Of a stretch of 64,000 bases of DNA, positions 26,958 through 34,448 are shown piece after piece. The stretch is taken from contig NZ_JBLWIS010000001.1 in assembly GCF_048381675.1 (NCBI RefSeq), positions 467,146-531,145 of the forward strand, given 5' to 3'. The notes under the pieces are model-generated. The model was not told the DNA's origin and did no database searches. It saw only the letters and a list, made by a program, of their open reading frames with translations. Source of the stretch: Advenella sp048381675 (lineage in GTDB: Bacteria; Pseudomonadota; Gammaproteobacteria; Burkholderiales; Burkholderiaceae_B). The first letter of the stretch is position 1. Every line of letters begins with the position of its first letter. The translations under genes and the position numbers were made by a program.

Positions 26958-26973
26958 TTAGGGTAAACCCTAA
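26958..26973. repeat. Intergenic palindrome TTAGGGT-AA-ACCCTAA
   Basis: A 7-bp inverted repeat with a two-base spacer between metE and the DUF2889 gene. The same 12-base core AGGGTAAACCCT occurs in the opposite orientation at 63829-63840. It could be a shared operator or a promoter-associated motif. Confidence 0.4.
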
Positions 26974-27069
26974 AAATAAAGGACGGATTTAAGAATCCAC
27001 GCATGATGATTTACGGGTACGCTATACTTTCCGCAATCATTCATCAATTGCTCTTGAATTCGTCTCATA

Positions 27070-27639
27070 ATGTCGTTTGATACTTCAGTAAGCCGCAAAC
27101 CCATTCATACCCGAAAAATAGAAATGAATTCCTTTTTAAGGGAGGATGGGTTGTGGGAGCTAGAGGCATCCTTGCTCGATTATAAGGCTTACGATTTTCC
27201 CAAGCGCAATGGCGGCATTAAAGTGGCGGGTTCACCTGTGCATAATATGAAAATCTGTCTGCTGGTAACAGAAGACGGAGAGGTGCGTGATGCCCGTGCG
27301 CATTATGATGATGCGCCTTACGATCAAACCTGTTCGGCAATCGAGGCCGCCTACAAGGGGCTGGTTGGCTTGCATTTGCTCAGGAATTTTCGCAACGCAG
27401 TCAAAGAGCGATTTTCCAGAACATCTGGTTGCACGCATATGTCCGAACTTGTTGTACTATTGCCAACGGTTTTTGTCCAAAGTTTGTCGGCATCCCGCAA
27501 CCGCAAAGAAGCAAAGTCCGGTAAAAAACCTTTTCAGCTTGAAGGTTGTCATGCCCTGGCTTTAACTTCACCGGTGGTCAAAGAGTTTTACCCTGACTGG
27601 TATGTCAACGAGACGATCGAAGCAGTCAAGATCAATTGA
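27070..27639 (+). CDS. DUF2889 family protein
   Basis: 189 residues of the DUF2889 family, function unknown. Recognisable segments are KPIHTRKIEMNSFLREDGLWELEA at the start, HNMKICLLVTEDGEV and FSRTSGCTHMSELV near residue 115-130. The latter contains a Cys-His pair that could bind metal. The gene precedes sucC by 61 bases, an arrangement common in the Burkholderiales, but no link to succinyl-CoA metabolism is established. No signal peptide. Start ATG at 27070; TATACT about 45 bases upstream could be its -10 box. Confidence 0.8.
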   Translation: MSFDTSVSRKPIHTRKIEMNSFLREDGLWELEASLLDYKAYDFPKRNGGIKVAGSPVHNMKICLLVTEDGEVRDARAHYDDAPYDQTCSAIEAAYKGLVGLHLLRNFRNAVKERFSRTSGCTHMSELVVLLPTVFVQSLSASRNRKEAKSGKKPFQLEGCHALALTSPVVKEFYPDWYVNETIEAVKIN

Positions 27640-27700
27640 TGGTGGCCCCTCCCGCGCAAGCAGGTCATTTTATTTTTTCCTACATCTATATAGGTAATAC

Positions 27701-28861
27701 ATGAAGATCCATGAGTATCAAGGTAAAGAACTTCTGAAGAAGTTTGGCGTTACCGTACCTCGCGGTATTCCCGCATTCTCTGTTGACGAGGCTGTGAAAG
27801 CAGCAGAAACACTGGGCGGACCGGTTTGGGTTGTCAAGGCCCAGATTCATGCCGGTGGTCGTGGCAAGGGCGGCGGTGTCAAACTGGCCCGTTCCATTGA
27901 TGAAGTGCGTCAATTGGCTTCTGAAATCCTGGGTATGCAACTGGTTACACACCAGACAGGCCCTGAAGGTCAGAAAGTGAAGCGTCTTCTGATTGAAGAG
28001 GGTGCTGACATCAAAAAAGAATACTACGTTGGTATCGTTACCGACCGTGCTACCCAGCGCGTTTGTGTCATGGCCTCCAGCGAAGGCGGCATGGATGTAG
28101 AAGAAGTTGCCGAAAAAACACCGGAAAAAATCCTGAAGGTATTTGTTGATCCTGCTACAGGACTTACCGACGAAGACGCAGCTAACCTGGCGCGTGGCAT
28201 TGGTGTGCCTGAATCTTCCGTTGCCAAGGCTGCTTCCGAATTCCAGAAGCTGTATAAAGTCTACTGGGAAACTGATTCCTCTTTGGCTGAAATCAACCCG
28301 CTGATCCTTACCGGTTCAGGCGATATCATTGCACTTGATGCCAAATTCAACTTTGACTCAAACGCTTTGTACCGTTTGCCAGAGATCGTGGCTTACCGCG
28401 ACCTTGACGAAGAAGATCCCGCTGAAATCGAAGCCAGCAAATTTGACCTGGCCTACATCCAGTTAGACGGCAATATTGGCTGCCTGGTAAACGGTGCCGG
28501 TCTGGCCATGGCAACCATGGACACCATCAAGCTGTTTGGTGGCGAACCTGCCAACTTCCTTGACGTCGGTGGCGGCGCGACTGCAGAAAAAGTAACCGAA
28601 GCCTTCAAAATCATGTTGAAAAACAAAGATGTGAAAGCCATTCTGGTTAACATTTTCGGCGGTATCATGCGTTGTGACGTTATTGCCGAAGGCGTTATTG
28701 CGGCATGCCGTGCAGTTAACCTGAGCGTTCCTTTGGTTGTACGCATGAAAGGAACCAATGAAGAGCTGGGCAAGCAAATGCTGAAAGATTCAGGTCTTCC
28801 CATTATCAGTGCTGACACCATGGCAGAAGCAGCAACGAAAGTTGTTGAAGCAGCCAAGTAA
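27701..28861 (+). CDS. sucC: Succinyl-CoA synthetase (ADP-forming) beta subunit
   Basis: TCA cycle: succinyl-CoA plus Pi plus ADP gives succinate, CoA and ATP. 386 residues, standard length, starting MKIHEYQGKELLKKFGV. N-terminal ATP-grasp nucleotide domain with the AGGRGKGGGV loop near residue 50, metal-binding EINPLILT, then the C-terminal flavodoxin-like ligase domain with NGAGLAMATMD and NIFGGIMRCDV. Followed by sucD after 15 bases, a typical sucCD pair. This pair is not joined to the 2-oxoglutarate dehydrogenase genes here. Confidence 0.97.
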   Translation: MKIHEYQGKELLKKFGVTVPRGIPAFSVDEAVKAAETLGGPVWVVKAQIHAGGRGKGGGVKLARSIDEVRQLASEILGMQLVTHQTGPEGQKVKRLLIEEGADIKKEYYVGIVTDRATQRVCVMASSEGGMDVEEVAEKTPEKILKVFVDPATGLTDEDAANLARGIGVPESSVAKAASEFQKLYKVYWETDSSLAEINPLILTGSGDIIALDAKFNFDSNALYRLPEIVAYRDLDEEDPAEIEASKFDLAYIQLDGNIGCLVNGAGLAMATMDTIKLFGGEPANFLDVGGGATAEKVTEAFKIMLKNKDVKAILVNIFGGIMRCDVIAEGVIAACRAVNLSVPLVVRMKGTNEELGKQMLKDSGLPIISADTMAEAATKVVEAAK

Positions 28862-28876
28862 GTAAGGAATTCATCA

Positions 28877-29758
28877 ATGTCTATTCTTATCAATAAAGAT
28901 ACCAAAGTAATTACCCAGGGTATTACAGGTAAAACCGGCCAGTTTCACACACGTATGTGCCGTGAGTATGGCAATGGCAAAGAAGCTTTTGTTGCTGGCG
29001 TTAATCCAAAACGTGCAGGTGAAGATTTCGAAGGTATCCCAATCTATTCATCTGTTAAAGAAGCTAAAGAGGAAACTGGCGCAACCGTTTCTGTCATTTA
29101 CGTTCCACCAGCAGGTGCAGCGGCAGCAATTTGGGAAGCAGCTGAAGCAGACCTGGATTTGGCCATCTGCATTACAGAGGGTATCCCTGTCCGTGACATG
29201 CTTGAACTTCGCAATCGCATGCGCGCTGAAAACAAGAAAACCTTGTTGTTGGGCCCTAACTGCCCTGGTTTGACCATTCCTGATGAAATCAAGATTGGTA
29301 TTATGCCTGGCCATATTCACCGTAAAGGTAAAATCGGTATTGTCAGCCGTTCCGGTACATTGACTTATGAAGCCGTTGCACAGGTTTCTGAGCTGGGCAT
29401 GGGTCAGTCTGCTGCGGTTGGTATTGGTGGTGACCCTATCAATGGCCTGAAGCACATTGACATCCTGAAAATGTTCAACGACGATCCTGAAACCGAAGCT
29501 GTTATCATGATTGGTGAAATTGGCGGACCTGACGAAGTCAATGCGGCTTTGTGGGCCAAAGACAACATGAAAAAACCGGTAGTTGGTTTTATCGCCGGTG
29601 TTACAGCGCCTCCCGGAAAACGCATGGGTCACGCAGGTGCCCTCATTTCTGGTGGAGCAGATACTGCGGATGCCAAACTTGAAGTGATGGAAGCTTGCGG
29701 TATTCGTACTACCCGCAATCCTTCTGAAATGGGCAAATTACTTAAATCCATTTTGTAA
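28877..29758 (+). CDS. sucD: Succinyl-CoA synthetase alpha subunit
   Basis: Partner of sucC. 293 residues: CoA-binding Rossmann domain with TQGITGKTGQFHT at the start and the phosphohistidine domain with KRMGHAGALISGG near residue 250, whose His is phosphorylated in the reaction. ATG at 28877 has AAGGA eight bases upstream. A strong terminator follows 13 bases after the stop, so the operon ends here. Confidence 0.97.
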   Translation: MSILINKDTKVITQGITGKTGQFHTRMCREYGNGKEAFVAGVNPKRAGEDFEGIPIYSSVKEAKEETGATVSVIYVPPAGAAAAIWEAAEADLDLAICITEGIPVRDMLELRNRMRAENKKTLLLGPNCPGLTIPDEIKIGIMPGHIHRKGKIGIVSRSGTLTYEAVAQVSELGMGQSAAVGIGGDPINGLKHIDILKMFNDDPETEAVIMIGEIGGPDEVNAALWAKDNMKKPVVGFIAGVTAPPGKRMGHAGALISGGADTADAKLEVMEACGIRTTRNPSEMGKLLKSIL

Positions 29759-29770
29759 TATGCTTCAATA

Positions 29771-29819
29771 AATCAAAAAACCGCCACTTTCAATATTATT
29801 GATTGGCGGTTTTTTGATT
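29771..29819 (+). terminator. Long perfect terminator after sucD
   Basis: AATCAAAAAACCGCCA (29771-29786) pairs along all 16 bases with 29804-29819, with GGCGGTTTTTTG on the descending side. It ends sucCD and leaves the 273 bases before terC as a separate leader and intergenic zone. Confidence 0.9.
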
Positions 29820-29864
29820 ACGGAAAAATGCCACTGTAATCAAGCGCTTGTTGTATTAGCAAGA

Positions 29865-29918
29865 AAAAGTCCAGTTTGTAGTGCTGGCTCCCATGCCAGA
29901 TTTATAAGGTGGACTTTT
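29865..29918 (+). ncRNA. Unassigned 54-base hairpin element between sucD and terC
   Basis: AAAAGTCCA (29865-29873) pairs with TGGACTTTT (29910-29918); an inner TTTGTAG/TTATAAG arm (29875-29881 with 29902-29908) pairs with three G-T pairs; and CTGGC (29884-29888)/GCCAG (29895-29899) closes a six-base loop. In all 21 bp of near-continuous stem. The G-T pairs work only if the plus strand is transcribed, which suggests an RNA rather than a DNA site. No coding sense and no match to a family I know. It could be a small RNA, a leader element of terC, or a miniature repeat. Confidence 0.4.
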
Positions 29919-29951
29919 GCCGTTGAAAATTAAAAAGACCTTGAACTGAAT

Positions 29952-30092
29952 TATAATTTGCTGTTTTCTTCGGAAACGCAGTAAATACATGATTCAATTT
30001 AGGTAGCATTTAGCCGTTAAGGCTGTTTCAAAACAGGTGGTCAAATCCTGCCTGTTCATGAACTGTCTTCTTAACAAAAAATAGGTAAAAAG
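29952..30092 (+). promoter_or_regulatory. Putative terC promoter and folded leader
   Basis: TATAAT at 29952-29957 would give a leader of about 130 bases. Within it AGCC-GTTAA-GGCT forms a short hairpin near 30010-30022, and AACAGG pairs with CCTGTT further on, with flanking GTTTCA/TGAAC extending the stem. TerC genes are often under yybP-ykoY manganese riboswitches, but the diagnostic loop sequences of that class are not visible here. Confidence 0.35.
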
Positions 30093-30815
30093 ATGTTAGA
30101 GTTTTTTCAAGAGATCCATTGGGCCGCTATCGGTCAAATTATTGTGATCGACATTCTCCTGGGCGGGGATAATGCAATTATTATCGCCCTGGCTTGTCGA
30201 AACCTGCAAAAGGCACAACGTCTCAAAGGTATTCTTTGGGGGACGGTTGGTGCGATTACCATGCGCGTGGTGCTTATCATGTTTGCCATGGAAATGCTCA
30301 AAATACCATTCCTCAGACTGATTGGCGGTGCCTTGCTTATCTGGATTGGTATCAAGTTGCTCATTCCCGAGGAAGATCACGGAGAAGGTATTCAGGCCAG
30401 CAGCAGTGTTTGGGGTGCAGTGAAAACCATTCTTATCGCTGACTTTGTCATGAGTCTGGATAACGTGATTGCAATTGCCGGTGCCGCAGGCAACGCACAT
30501 GTCGATCACCAGACTGCTTATGTTATTTTCGGTTTGCTGGTCAGTGTGCCCATTATTATTTGGGGTAGTACCATCGTTCTCAAGATCATTGACAAGTTCC
30601 CGCTGGTTATCCTGTTTGGCGCCGGTTTGCTGGGCTGGTTGGCAGGTGGTATGTTCGTTGGCGATGTGTATATTCAAAACACCTTCTTTGGTGGCGCCGA
30701 GTCAGCTGCTACAGTCAAGTATACTGCCGAGATAGGTTGCGCCTTGTTTGTCATGATTGTGGGCAAGCTGATTGCTTCACGAAAAGCCGCTGAAGCCAGC
30801 GAAAAGGCTGAATAG
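30093..30815 (+). CDS. TerC-family inner-membrane protein
   Basis: 240 residues with about seven membrane helices. The TerC signature acidic motifs are intact: GGDNAIIIAL near residue 22 in helix 1 and SLDNVIAIAG near residue 126. Both place Asp-Asn in the membrane as in Alx/MeeF/MeeY metal exporters, so manganese or another divalent cation is the likely substrate, by family only. A cytosolic His/Glu-rich loop (EEDHGEGIQ) lies between helices 3 and 4. The position after sucCD is typical of Burkholderiales. No tellurite-resistance operon is adjacent. Confidence 0.85.
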   Translation: MLEFFQEIHWAAIGQIIVIDILLGGDNAIIIALACRNLQKAQRLKGILWGTVGAITMRVVLIMFAMEMLKIPFLRLIGGALLIWIGIKLLIPEEDHGEGIQASSSVWGAVKTILIADFVMSLDNVIAIAGAAGNAHVDHQTAYVIFGLLVSVPIIIWGSTIVLKIIDKFPLVILFGAGLLGWLAGGMFVGDVYIQNTFFGGAESAATVKYTAEIGCALFVMIVGKLIASRKAAEASEKAE

Positions 30816-30849
30816 CCCGTATTTATTTTTAGGATAGTCAGTAAAAAAT

Positions 30850-30945
30850 ATGTCACAAAAACCCAAACTTACCCTGTTGCAATATTTGTTTGTCCTGGCG
30901 GTTATCGGTATTGTCATTGCTGTCCTTGCCAATTATTTTAAATAG
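30850..30945 (+). CDS. 31-residue single-helix membrane microprotein
   Basis: ATG at 30850 opens 31 codons: a basic start MSQKPKLTLLQ, then one hydrophobic helix (about 12-28) and NYFK. It fills the gap between terC and hemC, and its TAG stop lies inside the AGGAG that serves hemC, so translation of the two is likely coupled. The helix slightly resembles a type IV pilin N terminus, but there is no prepilin cleavage site. I believe similar short frames occur at this place in relatives; that should be verified. Function unknown. Confidence 0.6.
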   Translation: MSQKPKLTLLQYLFVLAVIGIVIAVLANYFK

Positions 30946-30954
30946 GAGCCCGCA

Positions 30955-31890
30955 ATGTCAGTACAACCTGAAAAATTGATTATCGCCACCCGAGCCAGTC
31001 GTTTGGCTTTATGGCAGGCCGAATTTGTGCAGGCTAAGTTGCAGGCGTTGTATCCAGCCTGCCGTGTCGAACTGCTGACCATGACGACCCGGGGCGATCA
31101 GATTCTTGATCGCACCCTGTCAAAAGTGGGTGGTAAGGGTCTGTTCGTCAAGGAACTGGAAACCGCCTTGCTTGATGGCCGGGCCGATCTTGCCGTGCAT
31201 TCCCTTAAAGATGTACCAATGGATCTACGTTCTCCATTCCAGCTGGGGGTTGTCATGGACCGTGCAGACCCTCGTGACGCATTTGTATCCAATAAATACG
31301 AAAAACTGGCCGATTTGCCCAAGGGCGCTGTGGTGGGTACCTCCAGCCTGCGCCGTGAATCACAAATCAGGGCCAATTTCTCACACCTGGATGTAAAGCC
31401 CCTACGTGGCAACCTTGATACTCGTCTTGGTAAACTTGATAATGGTGAGTATGATGCCATTATCCTGGCTGCAGCCGGGTTGCAACGTTTGGGTCTTCAG
31501 GAGCGAATCCGCAGTTGCCTCTCGGTGCAGGATAGTCTGCCTGCTGCCGGGCAGGGGGCGCTGGGGATAGAAATTCTTGAGTCTCGCACCGATGTGCTTG
31601 CTGCCTTGCAGCCCTTGTCATGCGAGGAAACCCTGGCATGTGTGACGGCAGAAAGGGCAGTTTCATCATTTTTGGGCGGTTCTTGCCAGGTGCCTTTGGC
31701 TGCTCATGCGGTTATCAATGGCAATATGCTTTCCATTCAGGCGTTTGTAGCATTACCCGACGGAACCAAAGTGCTGCGTGCGCAAAGTAGTGGTCCTGTC
31801 GAGCAGGCAGAACAACTGGGCCTTGATGTTGCCAAAGAGCTGCATCAGGCGGGTGCCGACAAAATCTTGGCAACATTGCTGAATAGTTAA
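30955..31890 (+). CDS. hemC: Porphobilinogen deaminase (hydroxymethylbilane synthase)
   Basis: Condenses four porphobilinogens to hydroxymethylbilane. 311 residues. TRASRLALWQAEFV at the N terminus, HSLKDVPMDL near residue 83, GTSSLRRESQIRA, and the cofactor-binding Cys in FLGGSCQVPLAA near residue 240. ATG at 30955 with AGGAG six bases upstream. First of a compact hemC-hemD-hemX-hemY set; hemD begins 27 bases later. Confidence 0.97.
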   Translation: MSVQPEKLIIATRASRLALWQAEFVQAKLQALYPACRVELLTMTTRGDQILDRTLSKVGGKGLFVKELETALLDGRADLAVHSLKDVPMDLRSPFQLGVVMDRADPRDAFVSNKYEKLADLPKGAVVGTSSLRRESQIRANFSHLDVKPLRGNLDTRLGKLDNGEYDAIILAAAGLQRLGLQERIRSCLSVQDSLPAAGQGALGIEILESRTDVLAALQPLSCEETLACVTAERAVSSFLGGSCQVPLAAHAVINGNMLSIQAFVALPDGTKVLRAQSSGPVEQAEQLGLDVAKELHQAGADKILATLLNS

Positions 31891-31917
31891 CCCTGTTTTC
31901 TTGAGTTGCAAGAAAAC

Positions 31918-32721
31918 ATGCACAGACATATCATCCTTACCCGTCCGGCAGGCAAGAATTCATTATTACAATCATTGCTGCTCGAGACGGGTTTTCAGGT
32001 TACAGAACTTCCTGCCATTGAGCGATTTCCCTTGCCTTTAACAGCAAGGGAAGTTCCTGATATTGCCAGTTATAGTTTGGTTTTTTTTGTCAGCGGTTAT
32101 GCTGTCCAGGTGTTTTTTGAAACACTGGCAAAATATGGTCGAAGTTGGCCTAAAGGGTTATATGCAGGCGCTGTCGGCATGGCAACCGCCAATGCTTTGC
32201 TGGCGCAAGGTGTGCCTCCCGAGCAAATTATTTATCCGGACCCTAAGGCTGAATATCAGGATTCAGAGGCATTTTTTGACGAATTGATAAAAAAAGACTT
32301 GCAGACATTTACCAGTGTCCTGGTTGTTCGCGGACAGGCGGGTCGCCAATGGCTGGCCGAGAAACTACAGGGATTGAACATACCGGTGACTTTTTTGTCG
32401 GTGTATGAAAGAAAACCCCGATTGTGGACAGTGGCCGAGAGTGAGCAAATGTCGGTGTTGTGTCAGTCAAATAAAATCATATGCTGGCTTCTTACCAGCA
32501 AGGAAAGCGTTGACAGTGTGTTCAGTGAGTTGAAACGTAACGGGCTGGTTCAATATTGTCTTGATCATCATTTTGTGGTTACCCATCCAAGAATCTCAGA
32601 GCGGCTCCGTGATCATTTGAACAGGGCCATGGCTGAGTATGGTTTGCCCAAAAAGACGGTTGTCATTAATATATGTCAACCAAGCGATGCTTCAATATTT
32701 GAGAAGTTAAGCATAGCTTAA
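31918..32721 (+). CDS. hemD: Uroporphyrinogen-III synthase
   Basis: Cyclises hydroxymethylbilane with inversion of ring D. 267 residues from the ATG at 31918 (MHRHIILTRPAGKN); an in-frame TTG at 31906 is less likely. The protein is poorly conserved, as is usual. The two-domain HemD fold is supported by ILTRPAGKN, the FVSGYAVQVFF loop, the VVRGQAGRQWLAEKL strand-loop and the late VVTHPRISERL segment. Its place between hemC and hemX settles the call. The gene is somewhat richer in A and T than hemC. Confidence 0.88.
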   Translation: MHRHIILTRPAGKNSLLQSLLLETGFQVTELPAIERFPLPLTAREVPDIASYSLVFFVSGYAVQVFFETLAKYGRSWPKGLYAGAVGMATANALLAQGVPPEQIIYPDPKAEYQDSEAFFDELIKKDLQTFTSVLVVRGQAGRQWLAEKLQGLNIPVTFLSVYERKPRLWTVAESEQMSVLCQSNKIICWLLTSKESVDSVFSELKRNGLVQYCLDHHFVVTHPRISERLRDHLNRAMAEYGLPKKTVVINICQPSDASIFEKLSIA

Positions 32722-32825
32722 TTACAATAGTCGCCATCTTCCACTACAATGCGATTATGAGAAATAAGCGAACACGCCATAATTTACATTCCAAAAACCA
32801 TAATCTCAGCAAGGGATCAAAAAAC

Positions 32826-34445
32826 ATGGATGAGAAAAAACAGGATAGTATTCAATCTTCAGATAACCAAGAGATGAGTACGCCAGAAGTAAACGTGCAT
32901 CATAACAATACTGAAAATATTGCGTCTGAAGGCGCATCTGATGCCGTTGAGCATGAACAAATCGGGTCTAAAGAAGAATCAGTGTCCACATCGTCAACAT
33001 CTGGCTCCAAGTCTGGCGTTAATAAAAAAGTGGTTGGAGCGGCGGTGGTTGTAGTTGCTGCGGTCGTGGGCGGGGCTGTTTATATGACACAGCAATCCCA
33101 AAATGGCGGCATGTGGTTAAAAGGCAATTCATCTTCCCGTACACAACAGCTTGCTGAGGATGCTAAGCCGGATGCAATCGTTTCAACGCCTGAAGCAGCA
33201 CCAACAGAAATCCCGCAGGAAGCCAGCCAGGCGCCAGTACAGGCAGAAGAGACCCCCGGCAGTGCGGTGAAAGAGTCTGAAACTGTGGCTGTAAATGAAG
33301 GAATTGTGCCTGAAGAAAAAACGGCCGCGCCTGTTGTGACAGTGGAGAATGTGCCGGCAGGTGCAAGCCAGGATACGGAACACGGCGATACGGTTAACGC
33401 TAACCCAATCGTAAGTGGGACGGAATCAGGCAATATACAAGCGACTGTTTCTGTGGCTGAAGCAGTTGGTTCTGAGGAATTGGCACAATCTCCTGCGACA
33501 GGCAGTGCCGTCGCTGAAGACGGCTTGGCGGGCGTTTTCAAAGCGCAGCTTGATCAGCAAACCGAGCAAATCAATCAGCTTAAGGCTGAATTGCAGCAAA
33601 TGCAGAAGCAGTACACCGAGTTGCTTGAGCAACGGCTTAGCAGGGCTGATGTTGATGTTAGCCTGTTTGTTGTCAATGATGTTGCCCGCCTGGTTCAGTC
33701 TGCTGATAATGAACTAAGCATTGCCGGTAACCTGCCTAATGCCGTGCGTGCATTGGAAATGGCGCGGCAAACTATCCAGCGTGCCAATAATCCTATTCTT
33801 TCAGGGCTTGCTGGTGCAGTGTCTTCAGATATTGTGATGCTTAAATCGGCACCAGTCATGAATGAGGAAACGCTGTTCAAGGAAGTAGGCAAGTTAATCG
33901 AGTTGCTTGATAAAGCGCCACTGGTTTCACCTGATAGGGTAGATCATTTGTCAACGGTTTTGCCGGGAAATGCTAACAGCCCGCAAGGTGAACAAGACTT
34001 GCAGGTATCTGCTAATCCCGATTTGAACTGGTATGAAAAAGCCTGGGAAGAGGTTAAGTCCTGGCCATCAAGTGCTGTTGGTATGCTGAAATCCGACCTG
34101 GGTGGTCTGGTTCGGGTTGAAAAACTGGATGACCCAACGGTTGCCTTGATTTCTGCCGGGCAAGCGGCAGCGCTTAAAAACAACCTCAAGCTTGATTTGC
34201 GATTTGCGCAGCAAGGCTTGTTGAATGCCCAGCAGGGCATCTGGACCAGTTCTCTTGAGGCCGTGCAGGCCGCTTTGCTGAAATACTATAACCAGGATGC
34301 CCCGGAAACCCGGAATGCGCTAGCGCAGACCCGTAGCTTGCTGGCAATCCCGGTAAGGCCGCAATTGCCACAAATTACCCATAGTGTAAAAGCGATTGAG
34401 GAAACCAGAAACCAGATTATCAATTTGGGTAAACCGCAGGAGTAA
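32826..34445 (+). CDS. hemX: HemX-family membrane protein of the heme operon
   Basis: 539 residues from ATG 32826, after AAGGGA; an in-frame ATG at 32757 would add 23 basic residues. Cytosolic Ser/Glu-rich start, one transmembrane helix near residues 70-90 (VVGAAVVVVAAVVGGAVYM), a long Ala/Pro/Glu/Val-rich low-complexity linker to about 240, a short coiled coil (QTEQINQLKAELQQMQKQY), and then the HemX domain. Often annotated as uroporphyrin-III methyltransferase, but no SAM methyltransferase domain is present. Probably a scaffold for HemY and the heme enzymes. Confidence 0.85.
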   Translation: MDEKKQDSIQSSDNQEMSTPEVNVHHNNTENIASEGASDAVEHEQIGSKEESVSTSSTSGSKSGVNKKVVGAAVVVVAAVVGGAVYMTQQSQNGGMWLKGNSSSRTQQLAEDAKPDAIVSTPEAAPTEIPQEASQAPVQAEETPGSAVKESETVAVNEGIVPEEKTAAPVVTVENVPAGASQDTEHGDTVNANPIVSGTESGNIQATVSVAEAVGSEELAQSPATGSAVAEDGLAGVFKAQLDQQTEQINQLKAELQQMQKQYTELLEQRLSRADVDVSLFVVNDVARLVQSADNELSIAGNLPNAVRALEMARQTIQRANNPILSGLAGAVSSDIVMLKSAPVMNEETLFKEVGKLIELLDKAPLVSPDRVDHLSTVLPGNANSPQGEQDLQVSANPDLNWYEKAWEEVKSWPSSAVGMLKSDLGGLVRVEKLDDPTVALISAGQAAALKNNLKLDLRFAQQGLLNAQQGIWTSSLEAVQAALLKYYNQDAPETRNALAQTRSLLAIPVRPQLPQITHSVKAIEETRNQIINLGKPQE

Positions 34446-34448
34446 GCC

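Noticed and set aside
29821..30092. yybP-ykoY manganese riboswitch ahead of terC
   Set aside because: The conserved loop sequences of that class could not be found; left as an unassigned folded leader.
30850..30945. Type IV pilin-like fragment
   Set aside because: The hydrophobic helix resembles a pilin N terminus but there is no prepilin peptidase site, no Glu5 in context and no globular domain.
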